This document shows positions 18,093 to 26,118 of a DNA stretch of 64,000 nt, one piece after another; the stretch's first letter is position 1, and the number at the start of each line of letters is the position of its first letter. The translations under genes and the position numbers were made by a program. The DNA is from Okeanomitos corallinicola TIOX110 (GTDB lineage: Bacteria; Cyanobacteriota; Cyanobacteriia; Cyanobacteriales; Nostocaceae). A model generated the notes under the pieces. The model had not been told where the DNA came from and searched no databases. It saw only the letters and a program-made list of their open reading frames with translations. Where the stretch lies: positions 1 through 64,000 of the forward strand of contig NZ_CP150887.1 in NCBI RefSeq assembly GCF_038050375.1, read 5' to 3'.

Positions 18093-18122
18093 TATCCTTT
18101 TGTATTAAGAAACAAAAGGATA
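18093..18122. repeat. Inverted repeat upstream of the tyrosine recombinase
   Basis: Perfect 10-bp arms TATCCTTTTG (18093-18102) and CAAAAGGATA (18113-18122) with a 10-bp spacer, 38 bp before the recombinase ATG and in the divergent promoter region. The geometry fits either an operator or a core site for a tyrosine recombinase. Confidence 0.6.
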
Positions 18123-18160
18123 TACATATTTTGTTAGTTATTTTGATAAAACTGGTAAAC

Positions 18161-18730
18161 ATGAAAAATAATAGGCATGGACAAGCGACAATTTTTTCCA
18201 ATCAAGATTATGAAAAAATAATTTCTTGTACGGTTGGTGAAAACCATAGGATGATTTTTCGAGTTGCCTATTACACTGGTGCGAGAATGGGTGAGGTGGT
18301 CAAGCTCAAAACCAGTGATGTCTACCAAGAAAGCGGTAAGGTCTTGGAGGTGATCACTTACCAAGCAGCAAGTACCAAAACCAAGGAAACCAGACAAGTG
18401 CCTGTTAACCCTAAGTTAAAAGAGTTCCTCCAGGTCTACTGGCAACTGCAAAAACCTGATCACTCTGGCTACTTATTCCCTGGCATGACAAAACATCTCC
18501 AGTTTCAATCTGCTGATGATGCTTTCAGACGTGCGATAAGATGCGCGGGACTAGATGGACTTGGATTTTCTACTCACTCATTCAGACGAACGGCGGCCAC
18601 TAATTTAGCTAATGCTGGTATTGGTATTCCAGTGATTCAAAGGTTCACTGGACATAGAAGTTTAGGGAACTTGCAACGTTATATTGACTCCTCACCCGTT
18701 CATGTTGAAAAAGCTGTATTATGTCTTTAG
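18161..18730 (+). CDS. Tyrosine recombinase, catalytic-domain-only form
   Basis: 189 residues from the ATG at 18161; the frame also extends to a TTG at 18131. It carries all the usual boxes: YTGARMGEV (Arg I), a TKTKETRQVP beta-hairpin Lys, HSFRRTAA (His-x-x-Arg), GHRSLGNLQRYI (GH and Tyr). It lacks the N-terminal core-binding domain of full-length integrases (about 300 residues), as in other small plasmid recombinases. It may resolve plasmid multimers. A strong terminator follows. Confidence 0.85.
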   Translation: MKNNRHGQATIFSNQDYEKIISCTVGENHRMIFRVAYYTGARMGEVVKLKTSDVYQESGKVLEVITYQAASTKTKETRQVPVNPKLKEFLQVYWQLQKPDHSGYLFPGMTKHLQFQSADDAFRRAIRCAGLDGLGFSTHSFRRTAATNLANAGIGIPVIQRFTGHRSLGNLQRYIDSSPVHVEKAVLCL

Positions 18731-18750
18731 AAGGCTACCAGTGAATTACC

Positions 18751-18791
18751 CCCAAAATAAAACCCCTAGCGAGTAGGGGTTTTATTTTGGG
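18751..18791. terminator. Strong bidirectional terminator
   Basis: Perfect 18-bp inverted repeat, CCCAAAATAAAACCCCTA (18751-18768) and its complement (18774-18791), 5-nt loop GCGAG. The A/T tracts flanking the GC core give U-runs in both directions, serving the recombinase gene (+) and the convergent gene (-). Confidence 0.9.
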
Positions 18792-18797
18792 CTAATA

Positions 18798-18843
18798 ATC
18801 GGAGCTAGTGATCGGAGCTAGTGATCGGAGCTAGTGATCGGAG
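18798..18843. repeat. Tandem 13-bp repeat
   Basis: Three copies of ATCGGAGCTAGTG (18798-18810, 18811-18823, 18824-18836) plus a partial fourth. It overlaps the last codons of the 18805-19371 gene, so repeat-number changes would alter that C-terminus. Confidence 0.85.
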
Positions 18844-19371
18844 TAATTTATTTCCATCCTTTCCAAAACCACCTTTGATAAAATTTTGAATCTGGAAAGG
18901 TGTCATATTTTGTGCGATCGCCCTCTCAATCATCTGCTTTCTAGATTGGGCAATTTCATTTTCGATGCAACCGCCCGGAATATGAACATGATAAATTTTG
19001 CGGTCATAGTAGCAATACCTGTAATACCAATATTTATTCCCGCTGCGGGTAACATAATATTCTTCTATCCATTGCTTTTTAGGTTGTTCTGGAAGATGCA
19101 AGGAGTTTTCCAGAACAGGCATAAATTGATATTCAACATCTGGATTTAATTTCTCCCACTCTCTCCATGCTTTGACAAAATCCAATCTATTTTCAAAGTC
19201 ATCGGGGTCAGGTGGTTCTTGAGAATCATCATAAAAAAGTGTGGCTTGACCATTCTGATCAATCATGCCCTCGGAGTCTAGGACAATTTCCTCTAATTTG
19301 TCCCAGTACGGATCAGAAACATATTTAGTTTCAGGTTTATGAAATTGGTCAAGGTTAAAGAGTGTATTCAT
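18805..19371 (-). CDS. Hypothetical protein with KYWYYRYCYYDRK motif
   Basis: 188 residues. An acidic N-terminal half is followed by YVTRSGNKYWYYRYCYYDRK and HVHIPGG (about residues 108-135), a beta-hairpin-like block resembling small arm-type DNA-binding modules. A distantly similar YWYY block occurs in the passenger proteins of the IS4 and ISKra4 elements in this window. The C-terminal tail runs into a 13-bp tandem repeat. It overlaps the upstream gene by 4 nt (ATGA), so they are coupled. Confidence 0.65.
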   Translation of the reverse strand: MNTLFNLDQFHKPETKYVSDPYWDKLEEIVLDSEGMIDQNGQATLFYDDSQEPPDPDDFENRLDFVKAWREWEKLNPDVEYQFMPVLENSLHLPEQPKKQWIEEYYVTRSGNKYWYYRYCYYDRKIYHVHIPGGCIENEIAQSRKQMIERAIAQNMTPFQIQNFIKGGFGKDGNKLLRSLAPITSSDH

Positions 19372-19553
19372 CTCTCACCCCCTTTTATACCTTTGGCATT
19401 AGGAGAGATAAAGTAAAATTGCTCCGACTTGTAGATACCACTGCCAATATGGCTGTACAAGAAACCATTCCAGAATATAAATTTAGGCAAGTAATTTCCA
19501 GAAATATGGTGATCGTACCAATCACCGTATCCATTGTGTAATCTAACTATCAT
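19368..19553 (-). CDS. Small hypothetical protein
   Basis: 61 residues from ATG 19553, which has an AGGA 6 nt upstream; a TTG at 19577 would overlap the preceding gene. Aromatic-rich (GYGDWYDHHISGNYLPKFIFW). No family recognised. Overlaps the next gene by 4 nt. Confidence 0.6.
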   Translation of the reverse strand: MIVRLHNGYGDWYDHHISGNYLPKFIFWNGFLYSHIGSGIYKSEQFYFISPNAKGIKGGER

Positions 19554-19573
19554 TGGTAAATCCTGGTAAAAAA

Positions 19574-20248
19574 TCAAAAATCACTAATTAAACAACTCGG
19601 ATCTAAACCTAGCTTTTGTAATTGTTCTGTTAACCATTGCCTCCCTGTTGGTCTGTTATTCCATTCCGATGTCCATATATTTAAAGTCTGACTAGCTTGA
19701 GAAAATCCCACGTTGAAAAATGCACTAATTAGCTTGACGGTCTTTTCTCTTTTATTTTTCAAAACCTCACTTTTCTGTGGCAATTCCTTTGTAGTGGAAT
19801 CTATAATATTGATTTGATCCGATTCACAAATGGATTTTTCAGTATCACAGCTTGCATCTGTCTGATCCTCTAAATCCATTTGATCATCGTGGTTAAGGTT
19901 GTCTAGTGCCTGTTGAAGATTTTCTACATCTAACCTATACTGAAATGTTCTGTCATAAGGTGTGTGTGGGTTATTCCGTCTGGAAATAAATCCTAAATCC
20001 ACTAGAATATTTAATGCTTTTCTGATAGAATGAATACCGTGTTCACCCATTAATTCGCCGTGCAAAGTTTCTAATGTTTTGTAGATCCATTCCCTAGCTG
20101 TCTTCTGTACTTTCTTTAATTTGTTAGTCCAAAATTCAAAGATAGAAAGCAACTTAGCCGCTACAAAATTGTTAGTCAGTGTTAGGTACTCTTGCCTTAA
20201 TAGTACCAATGGTGTTTTTTCTGGGTGATTTATTACAGAATTTTTCAT
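19574..20248 (-). CDS. Winged-helix protein, replication-initiator or regulator type
   Basis: 224 residues. Residues about 15-105 look like the winged helix found in plasmid replication and phage O-type proteins: LTLTNNFVAAKLLSIFEFW, WIYKTLETLHGELMGEHGIH, ALNILVDLGFISRRNNP and YQYRL-like strands. An acidic linker (about 115-155) and a C-terminal helical part follow. It leads a coupled group of three minus-strand genes. Function beyond DNA binding is inferred. Confidence 0.65.
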   Translation of the reverse strand: MKNSVINHPEKTPLVLLRQEYLTLTNNFVAAKLLSIFEFWTNKLKKVQKTAREWIYKTLETLHGELMGEHGIHSIRKALNILVDLGFISRRNNPHTPYDRTFQYRLDVENLQQALDNLNHDDQMDLEDQTDASCDTEKSICESDQINIIDSTTKELPQKSEVLKNKREKTVKLISAFFNVGFSQASQTLNIWTSEWNNRPTGRQWLTEQLQKLGLDPSCLISDF

Positions 20249-20324
20249 GATGTTTTTGGGTACAAAAATCTGTCACCATCTAACAATTAGATGGTGTGGG
20301 ATGTTCACTGGTTTTTAATGTTGG

Positions 20325-20570
20325 TTAGGTGTGTGGACTGAAGTCGTCTGGTAGTTCGTCAATCCGTTCAATCTTTAATTCACGGCACAAACTTTTTAAC
20401 TGAGGTAGTGTTAATTTGACTTCGGTCTTTCCTGTTATCCACCTATAGTAAGTAGCGCGTGGAATACCGCACTTATAGGCGAATTCGTCTTGAGTAAGAG
20501 TTGTACGTTCAATCCTTAGAGCGTCCAATATTGAATCACTCTCCTGTTTGAGTTTTTTACTTTTTTCCAT
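20325..20570 (-). CDS. XRE-type transcriptional regulator
   Basis: 81 residues from the ATG at 20570. LTQDEFAYKCGIPRATYYRWITGKTEVKLTLPQLKSLCREL is a classic Cro/CI helix-turn-helix (given as motif region, residues about 21-61). A GGAGG lies 12 nt upstream. It diverges from the small plus-strand genes starting at 20939 and may control the intervening promoters. Confidence 0.8.
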   Translation of the reverse strand: MEKSKKLKQESDSILDALRIERTTLTQDEFAYKCGIPRATYYRWITGKTEVKLTLPQLKSLCRELKIERIDELPDDFSPHT

Positions 20571-20938
20571 AGTATCATAATTCCTCCAAAATGAAGCATG
20601 AAATTGAGGCTTGAGAATAGTTGACAATCTCTGTGTGATGCTTCATAATGAAGGGTGAGAGATAACAACAAACCAACCCAGTGAACCTGGGAACTGGTAA
20701 ACACTTGATTGGTTAGTAAAAGTCTCTCACTAATGATAAGCACCTGACATGGGAATGACTTTGTATCATTCCCTTTCCCCTTCCCACACTTGCCATAGAT
20801 GCCCGTGGGAACTTGCAGGGAAAACACCTCATAACTAAAAACTGAATACCAATAACTAATCACTGATAATTAGCACTATTTAATAGTGTGGTGATGTCTG
20901 CGTTGTGTTTTTGACGTGATAACTTATCAATCAAAATC
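20571..20938. other. Divergent promoter region
   Basis: No supportable gene; a 115-codon minus-strand frame here overlaps the XRE gene and lacks protein-like composition. Short dyads such as CTTCATAATGAAG near 20640 may be XRE operators. Confidence 0.4.
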
Positions 20939-21103
20939 ATGAAAATTTATGTTGATAGTAAAGGATGGATATTTGTAAGAATAGGCGTTACGTCTTTTAT
21001 TTGTGGTAGTGCTTGTTCTACTTATATGTTTCCTTTTGGTTGGTTTGAAATAAATGTTAACAACGAATTCAACTTACGAATTACTCCAAAAGAACGTATT
21101 TAA
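20939..21103 (+). CDS. Small hypothetical protein
   Basis: 54 residues, beginning MKIYVDSKGWIFVRIGVTSF and ending LRITPKERI. Beta-rich with a hydrophobic middle. First of three closely spaced plus-strand genes (2-nt gap, then an 8-nt overlap) that end at a hammerhead ribozyme. Confidence 0.5.
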   Translation: MKIYVDSKGWIFVRIGVTSFICGSACSTYMFPFGWFEINVNNEFNLRITPKERI

Positions 21104-21105
21104 TC

Positions 21106-21279
21106 ATGACAACAACGTACAAAAGAAGTCTCTATCTTTGGGACGTTTATCAGCTAAACTTTGCTGGTAAATGGATTTTGCTTGGGTCATTCAAAAAGCG
21201 GAATGACGCTGACCAATATGCCAAAATTATCAAAGCTAATTCTTTAAATCCAGTAAGGGTGGTATTTGCAAATGACTAA
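21106..21279 (+). CDS. Small hypothetical protein
   Basis: 57 residues, beginning MTTTYKRSLYLWDVYQLNFA, with FKKRNDADQYAKIIKAN resembling a short helix of small DNA- or RNA-binding proteins. Starts 2 nt after the previous stop and overlaps the next gene by 8 nt, which supports a real operon. Confidence 0.55.
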   Translation: MTTTYKRSLYLWDVYQLNFAGKWILLGSFKKRNDADQYAKIIKANSLNPVRVVFAND

Positions 21280-21694
21280 TTTTATCAAATTACCAAGTGG
21301 TGATTACGTGAATTTGGATATGATTCAAGGACTAGAGTTCGACCCTGATAATTCGCAAATTGCAAGATTGTGTTTTCCTGAAAGTGATACAATCTTGCGC
21401 GGCGAAGATAAAGATTATATCAAGCAATTTCTTGATAGAAATTACGGTGAATTTTTTCAGATGCACTCACAGGATTATGCTGCTCAAATTTTAGGTTTAG
21501 GATATGCACTAGAAAAATTAGAAAAGCTATCAGGTGAGTCAGTGGAATCTTTAAGTCAAGAAATTATTTTGAAGGCTAATGAACGCGTTTCAAAATTATC
21601 GAAAAAATCAATTGGTTTAATGGTTCAACATTACCAAGAACAGGTAGGTGGTGGACCAGGAGGTAATTTAGTTAACGTCAAAATTCCGGCCTGA
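21272..21694 (+). CDS. Hypothetical protein whose stop codon lies in a hammerhead ribozyme
   Basis: 140 residues from ATG 21272. An N-terminal beta segment (FIKLPSGDYVNLDMIQGLEF) is followed by a helical middle and a Gly-rich tail (EQVGGGPGGN). No family recognised. The final codons CCG GCC form stem I and the TGA stop is part of the CUGAUGA core of the ribozyme at 21686-21743, so ribozyme sequence constrains the C-terminus. Confidence 0.65.
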   Translation: MTNFIKLPSGDYVNLDMIQGLEFDPDNSQIARLCFPESDTILRGEDKDYIKQFLDRNYGEFFQMHSQDYAAQILGLGYALEKLEKLSGESVESLSQEIILKANERVSKLSKKSIGLMVQHYQEQVGGGPGGNLVNVKIPA

Positions 21695-21750
21695 TGAGTT
21701 CCCTTGACCCAGGAACGAAACACCCTTTTTAGGGTGTCGCCGGTTGGGTC
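21686..21750 (+). ncRNA. Type I hammerhead ribozyme
   Basis: All core elements are present. Stem I CCGGC (21686-21690) pairs with GCCGG (21739-21743). The core CUGAUGA is 21691-21697. Stem II GUUCC (21698-21702) pairs with GGAAC (21712-21716). Core GAA is 21717-21719. Stem III ACACCC (21720-21725) pairs with GGGUGU (21732-21737), loop UUUUUA. C21738 follows as the cleavage nucleotide of a GUC triplet. Stem I is open, so it is type I. Loop II contains GACCCA (21706-21711), perfectly complementary to UGGGUC (21745-21750) just after stem I, giving the loop-loop pseudoknot known to speed natural hammerheads. Predicted cut is between 21738 and 21739. A GGUUGG/CCAACC hairpin (21742-21747/21755-21760) would compete after cleavage. 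Confidence 0.9.
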
Positions 21751-21925
21751 CAAACCAACCAGCAATTAACAATTACAGTTTAAAGCTTTGAAAAAGAATT
21801 AAGCTTTAGCTTTTACAACTTCATAAGCTTGGCTGTAATTGTTATTGACTTTGAGACTGAATCAGGCTGTCACGGCCTTCGGGTGATTCCTAAGCGTAAC
21901 TTTATTTACACCCTTTACAAATTAT
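21751..21925 (+). ncRNA. Structured leader between the hammerhead and the IS110-like gene
   Basis: Non-coding. A 15-bp stem with one bulge joins CAATTAACAATTACAG (21763-21778) to CTGTAATTGTTATTG (21833-21847). Inside it AAAGCTT (21782-21788) pairs with AAGCTTT (21801-21807), with a further AAGCTT at 21825-21830. A second domain has GAATCA (21859-21864) / TGATTC (21884-21889) around a UUCG-capped hairpin near 21871-21885. IS110 recombinases use a bridge RNA encoded next to the gene, often 5' of it, so this is a candidate guide RNA; it could also be only a structured 5' UTR. Confidence 0.5.
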
Positions 21926-23107
21926 ATGCGAATAGTTGGTTTAGATATCTCTAAATCATCGGTTTCATGCTGTCTACTTGAAAGCAAACCGAGTGATGTT
22001 AGAGAATTTTATTATGAGTGCAATTTTTATCACTTCCAGAACAATCAAGCAGGAATATCTGGATTACTGGCATTAAAGCCAGATGTGGCATTACTAGAAC
22101 CCACTGGTACTAACTACAGCAAATTTTGGGTGCAACTTTTAACCCGCGCCGGGGTTGAAGTTAAATTCATCGGGCATAAAGAACTACGACGCTATAGAGA
22201 GACTCATTTAGGATTACCTGATAAAGATGATGATGCAGATTCTCTAGCCATAGCTTGTTACTATTTTGATTACTCTGGCGATCGCACTCGATTTGTTCGA
22301 GTTTTAGATCCGGTGGTTTCCAGAATTAGGGAATTAGTTCTTAGGTTAAATCATTTAAACAAAGTCCAGTCACCAATTATCAACCGGGCCCGTCAAGATT
22401 TAGCTTGGCAGTTTCCAGAAGTTGCGCTGGTCAAATCTAAGCGTGGTGTTTCTGGAAAAGTCCCATTACTTTGGGGATGGTTAGCAGGTGAAAGGAAAAG
22501 TAAAAAATATGATCTTCTTTACTCCCAAACAGCAGGTTTAGGTTTATCGGACTCGGTAAAATTTCATGCTCAAAGGATTTGTAGTTTGCAGCGGGAAGAG
22601 CAAATAATAGAGGATGAATTGGCTGAATTGCTTACAGACACTAAGTTTGCAAAATATATACAAGTATTCAATGAATTCGGTTTTGGCGATCGCCTACAAG
22701 CTACAATCATCAGCTTTATTTTCCCACTAGACAATTTTTTTGGGGATGACGGTAAACCGCTGGTAAAAATCCGTAAAGGTAGAATTTCTGGAAAACCTAC
22801 CAAGCGCTACTTGAGTTTAAGAAAATTTCAAAAATCTTTAGGCTACGCGCCTACCCAAGAATCATCTGGTGATATTTCCAGAAATAAGGTTTCCGGTGGT
22901 AGTTCAATATGCAGACGAGCAATTTGGCAGTGGGTATTTAGTACGGTTGAACCATTAAAAAGTAGAAAATCACCAATAGTGAAAGAATTGGGGGAATGGC
23001 TTGATCAAGAGAAAAAATCAGGTAAGCCAGTAGCACTGGCCAGGAGTAGAACCGCAGTAAAAGCGGTAAAGCTGCTGTTTAAAAATTTGGTAGATGTTCT
23101 AGACTGA
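21926..23107 (+). CDS. IS110-like DEDD recombinase in the partition operon
   Basis: 393 residues. The N-terminal RuvC-like domain shows GLDISKSSV (first Asp, about residue 6), LLEPTGTNYSKFW (Glu, about 57) and LPDKDDDADSLAIA (the paired Asps, about 97-104), the DEDD set of IS110 transposases. The C-terminal half has LGYAPTQESSGDIS and SICRRAIWQWV, like the Transposase_20 domain with its catalytic Ser. No IS ends are seen; parM starts 23 nt after the stop, so this looks like a resident operon gene, not a freshly inserted IS. It contains two HIP1 sites. Confidence 0.8.
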   Translation: MRIVGLDISKSSVSCCLLESKPSDVREFYYECNFYHFQNNQAGISGLLALKPDVALLEPTGTNYSKFWVQLLTRAGVEVKFIGHKELRRYRETHLGLPDKDDDADSLAIACYYFDYSGDRTRFVRVLDPVVSRIRELVLRLNHLNKVQSPIINRARQDLAWQFPEVALVKSKRGVSGKVPLLWGWLAGERKSKKYDLLYSQTAGLGLSDSVKFHAQRICSLQREEQIIEDELAELLTDTKFAKYIQVFNEFGFGDRLQATIISFIFPLDNFFGDDGKPLVKIRKGRISGKPTKRYLSLRKFQKSLGYAPTQESSGDISRNKVSGGSSICRRAIWQWVFSTVEPLKSRKSPIVKELGEWLDQEKKSGKPVALARSRTAVKAVKLLFKNLVDVLD

Positions 23108-23130
23108 AGTTGTTAGGCAAACCAGAATCA

Positions 23131-24279
23131 ATGTCAAACTTGATCGTCAGTTTTGACCCTGGTGCTTCCTTGACCAAGATTGTTTATGAACTAGCAACTG
23201 AAGGCAAACCATGTTTGATGACAATGGAACCAGAAATGCTGAGGTTGCCACAAAGTTCGATTGACGCTTATATGTCAAGTCGCAAGGGTCTAGAATCTTC
23301 TCATCCAGTAGATGAAGCTTGGGTATCTTGTACAGCAGACGGTGATACACAATGTACAGTAGTGGGATTTTTAGCACGTCAGTTTTCAGCATCCGCCAGA
23401 CTAGATAAACTCAAGTACGAAACTTCCATTGACAAAGCTTTAGCGGTTGTTGGTGCGATCGCTCAACACAATAAACTGCCGAACCGATTTTCACTATCAC
23501 TGACTTCACTGCTACCCTATGGGGAATATCAAAATCGTCAAGCCTTTGAAGAACAGTTGCGGGTTGCACTCAAAGATTTTAGATTTCGGGGTCAAAGGTT
23601 GCGGGTGAAGCTGGAACGATTCGAGTGTTTACCTGAAGGTGCAGGATTGGCCATGATTCGCCAACGCCAGAACGGTAAATCATGGTTCAACGCTCAAACC
23701 ATTGCTGTGCTGATGTTTGGACATCGTAACAGTAGCCTTCTCTTATTTGAACGGGGCAAGATGACGGCGGGTTATACCAATGGATTGGGCTTTCACCAAA
23801 TGGTCAAGCGGGTGATTGAACGCACATCTGGACAAGATGCCACTACTTTAACTGCTGCTATCTATGCAGCCGGTGCAGATATCACAGCAGATAACCAAGC
23901 AATTCGCGCTTTGGTCAAAAGCAAAGACCCAAAAAACATTGACTATGAGTTACAGATGATTGTTAATGCTATTGCTACTGCCAAAGCAGAGTATTGGTCT
24001 AGGCTTTACGACTGGCTGGAATCTACTTTACCTGCGGTGAATGAAGTGATTTTAAGTGGTGGTGCAGCGTTGTACTTAGAGCAAGAATTACAGGAATGTT
24101 TTGAAGAGATTTCCACGTACTGGGGTACAGATTTACAACAGCAGGTACAGGAAGCATTTAAGAATGCCAGTAATGATGATTACCATACATTTCGAGAGCA
24201 GGAAACTTTGTCCTTTAGGTTAATTGATGCTTTTGGTTTATTTATGCGATTTAGAGCGCAAATGGAGAAAGTAGCATGA
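23131..24279 (+). CDS. parM: ParM/StbA-type actin-like partition ATPase
   Basis: About 382 residues from ATG 23131 (the frame extends to TTG 23110). Actin-fold signatures: phosphate-1 loop SFDPGASLTKIVYE (about residues 7-20), a connect/phosphate-2 region around AVLMFGHRNSSLLLF, and the adenosine motif VILSGGAALYL near residue 310. ParM polymerises to push sister plasmids apart. The gene overlaps the ParR-like gene by 4 nt (ATGA). Confidence 0.85.
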   Translation: MSNLIVSFDPGASLTKIVYELATEGKPCLMTMEPEMLRLPQSSIDAYMSSRKGLESSHPVDEAWVSCTADGDTQCTVVGFLARQFSASARLDKLKYETSIDKALAVVGAIAQHNKLPNRFSLSLTSLLPYGEYQNRQAFEEQLRVALKDFRFRGQRLRVKLERFECLPEGAGLAMIRQRQNGKSWFNAQTIAVLMFGHRNSSLLLFERGKMTAGYTNGLGFHQMVKRVIERTSGQDATTLTAAIYAAGADITADNQAIRALVKSKDPKNIDYELQMIVNAIATAKAEYWSRLYDWLESTLPAVNEVILSGGAALYLEQELQECFEEISTYWGTDLQQQVQEAFKNASNDDYHTFREQETLSFRLIDAFGLFMRFRAQMEKVA

Positions 24280-24872
24280 CTGCTAAGAAACAGCAAAAAT
24301 ATAATGATCATAATAGACGGTGCAATAGTAATGGTAATGGGCAATTTCCTCAAACAAGTGATACTGAAAAACAATATAAAAGTTTGAGTGTTAGACTTCG
24401 TGCTTACTCAAATACTGTTGATGGACATTTAATTACGTACTTACACCAAGGTAATGGACTTAGTACCAGCAAAGAAATGGCACTGCAAGCGTTAAGAATT
24501 TACTGGTTGCCATTAGCATACAAAGCACAAGTAGATGCAGGTGTAGGTATTAATGATCAAGAAGTACGTCGGATAAGTTTAATTTGTTGTCATGCTTTGG
24601 AGCAACACTTGGCTTATTTACGAATGGAATTAGGACTACCTAATAAATCAAGTGATGTTTTGCCTGTCAATCTAAGCACGATTGCTAATCCTCAAAACCT
24701 GGCCACTATGTTTTTAGATACTGGCAATTCCAGTAAAAATGATCATGAAAGCAGCAAATCTCAAGTAATTAGTAATAATAATCAGCCAAATGAGCGGATT
24801 GATTCTGACTCTTTCATTCCCGGAAAAGGGTCATTTCATGATGACAATGACGATATGTTCGCAGATATTTAA
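24276..24872 (+). CDS. parR: ParR-like ribbon-helix-helix partition adaptor
   Basis: 198 residues. YKSLSVRLRAYSNTVDGHLI then LSTSKEMALQALRIYWLPLAY fits an RHH fold (short beta strand plus two helices) as in ParR, which binds centromere repeats and caps ParM filaments. The C-terminal tail is disordered and ends acidic (DDNDDMFADI), comparable to the ParM-contacting tail of ParR proteins. Translationally coupled to parM. Assignment rests mainly on context. Confidence 0.7.
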   Translation: MTAKKQQKYNDHNRRCNSNGNGQFPQTSDTEKQYKSLSVRLRAYSNTVDGHLITYLHQGNGLSTSKEMALQALRIYWLPLAYKAQVDAGVGINDQEVRRISLICCHALEQHLAYLRMELGLPNKSSDVLPVNLSTIANPQNLATMFLDTGNSSKNDHESSKSQVISNNNQPNERIDSDSFIPGKGSFHDDNDDMFADI

Positions 24873-25014
24873 TTATCCATTCAATACTGTAGCTAAACCC
24901 CTGAAACCCTATTGATATCGTCCCGATTTTATTGCGTTTCAGACCTTTTTTGTAAGATTGGCAATAGTATTGCAATTAAATCAAATTTAGTTAAATAATA
25001 AAGGAGGAAATAAA

Positions 25015-25785
25015 ATGGCTGCAATTCACTTCATTGACGGTGAAAAAGGTGGTGTTGGTAAGTCTTTGTTTGCACGGGTAATGGTGCAATATTGCATTGA
25101 CAATAAATTACTTTATGAATTGGTGGAAGCTGATCAAAGTAATCCAGATGTCGGTGCATTTTACCCTGACAATCATAAAACAGCCGTTTTTAGTGAATCA
25201 GAACGCAAAGCTTATGAAGCTGATGAAATCTTTGATTTAGCACTAGAAAATTCTGTGATTGTTAATTTACCTGCTCAAGTATACCCAGCAGTTACCGATT
25301 GGATTGAGCGTAATCAAATTTTAGAAATTAGTGGTAAAAACAAGGTCAAGATACATAAATGGTTTGTTTGTAGTGGAGGATATGACAGTTTACAGTTATT
25401 CATGCAATCTTTAGAAAGATTTGAAAAGAAAATTAAACATATCTTTGTCCGTAATTTTGGTTTATGTGATGACTGGAAACACATAGATGAAAATGAGGAA
25501 TTAAAGGATTTAATCAAGACTTATAAAGTTCCAGTAATTGATTTTCCTAAATTTAGCTACCGAGAAAGAAATATCCTTGATGCCAAACGGATAAACTTTT
25601 CTGAAGCTAAAAATTACAAAGATTTAGGAATATTAGGTAAACAGAGATTGCATAGGTTTCTCAAACAAGCTTTTGAGGAAATTGAAAAAGCTAAGATTTG
25701 GAATCCACCAGCAGCTTCAATTACTCCTCCATCTGAAAAAGCTGATAGTGCTAATAGTAATGGAAAAGTCGCTACTAAGAAATAG
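25015..25785 (+). CDS. ParA/MinD-like P-loop ATPase
   Basis: 256 residues. Deviant Walker A DGEKGGVGKSLFA (residues about 8-20), then VEADQSNPDV (switch-like Asp) and VRNFGLCDDW, as in ParA, MinD and plasmid MobD-type ATPases. The C-terminus has a Pro/Ser/Ala tail and KVATKK. A good AGGAGG lies 8 nt before the ATG. It follows ParR after a 142-bp gap, so it may belong to partition or to mobilization. Confidence 0.75.
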   Translation: MAAIHFIDGEKGGVGKSLFARVMVQYCIDNKLLYELVEADQSNPDVGAFYPDNHKTAVFSESERKAYEADEIFDLALENSVIVNLPAQVYPAVTDWIERNQILEISGKNKVKIHKWFVCSGGYDSLQLFMQSLERFEKKIKHIFVRNFGLCDDWKHIDENEELKDLIKTYKVPVIDFPKFSYRERNILDAKRINFSEAKNYKDLGILGKQRLHRFLKQAFEEIEKAKIWNPPAASITPPSEKADSANSNGKVATKK

Positions 25786-26118
25786 GGTTTTCTTGGAAAT
25801 TACCCTTCTTTTGTCACTCACTGGGAGGGCAATCTCTGGAAACCTCATCACGCAATCAATACAAGCTATCCTATTAGAAAAAAATCGGTGTTAGATTTTT
25901 GATTAGCAAAAAATCGTTCGATTTTCTACAGCATTGGCAGTAGCGTGGCGTTAGCCATAATCGCTTGGTAGATAAAAGCTCTAGGATTCAGAAATAGCAA
26001 TTATTTTCAGAGACTGGCAGAAGAGGGGTATGTTCATAAATCAAATAGAAGTCCTATAGTTCAATGCTTACTGAAAATTTTGGATTGCTGACAGTTAAAT
26101 TCTCAGGAATTAATCTAC
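25786..26118 (+). other. Intergenic region
   Basis: No gene. Contains an AAAATCG/CGATTTT hairpin (25910-25916/25919-25925) followed by TCTACAG, possibly a weak terminator, and an AGGA 13 nt before the next ATG. Nothing else recognisable. Confidence 0.4.

Noticed and set aside
20516-20863. 115-codon minus-strand ORF
   Set aside because: Overlaps the XRE gene in another frame and has no protein-like pattern.
21926-23107. A freshly inserted, complete IS110 element
   Set aside because: No element ends or right-side non-coding sequence; parM begins 23 nt after the stop, so I treat the gene as part of the operon.
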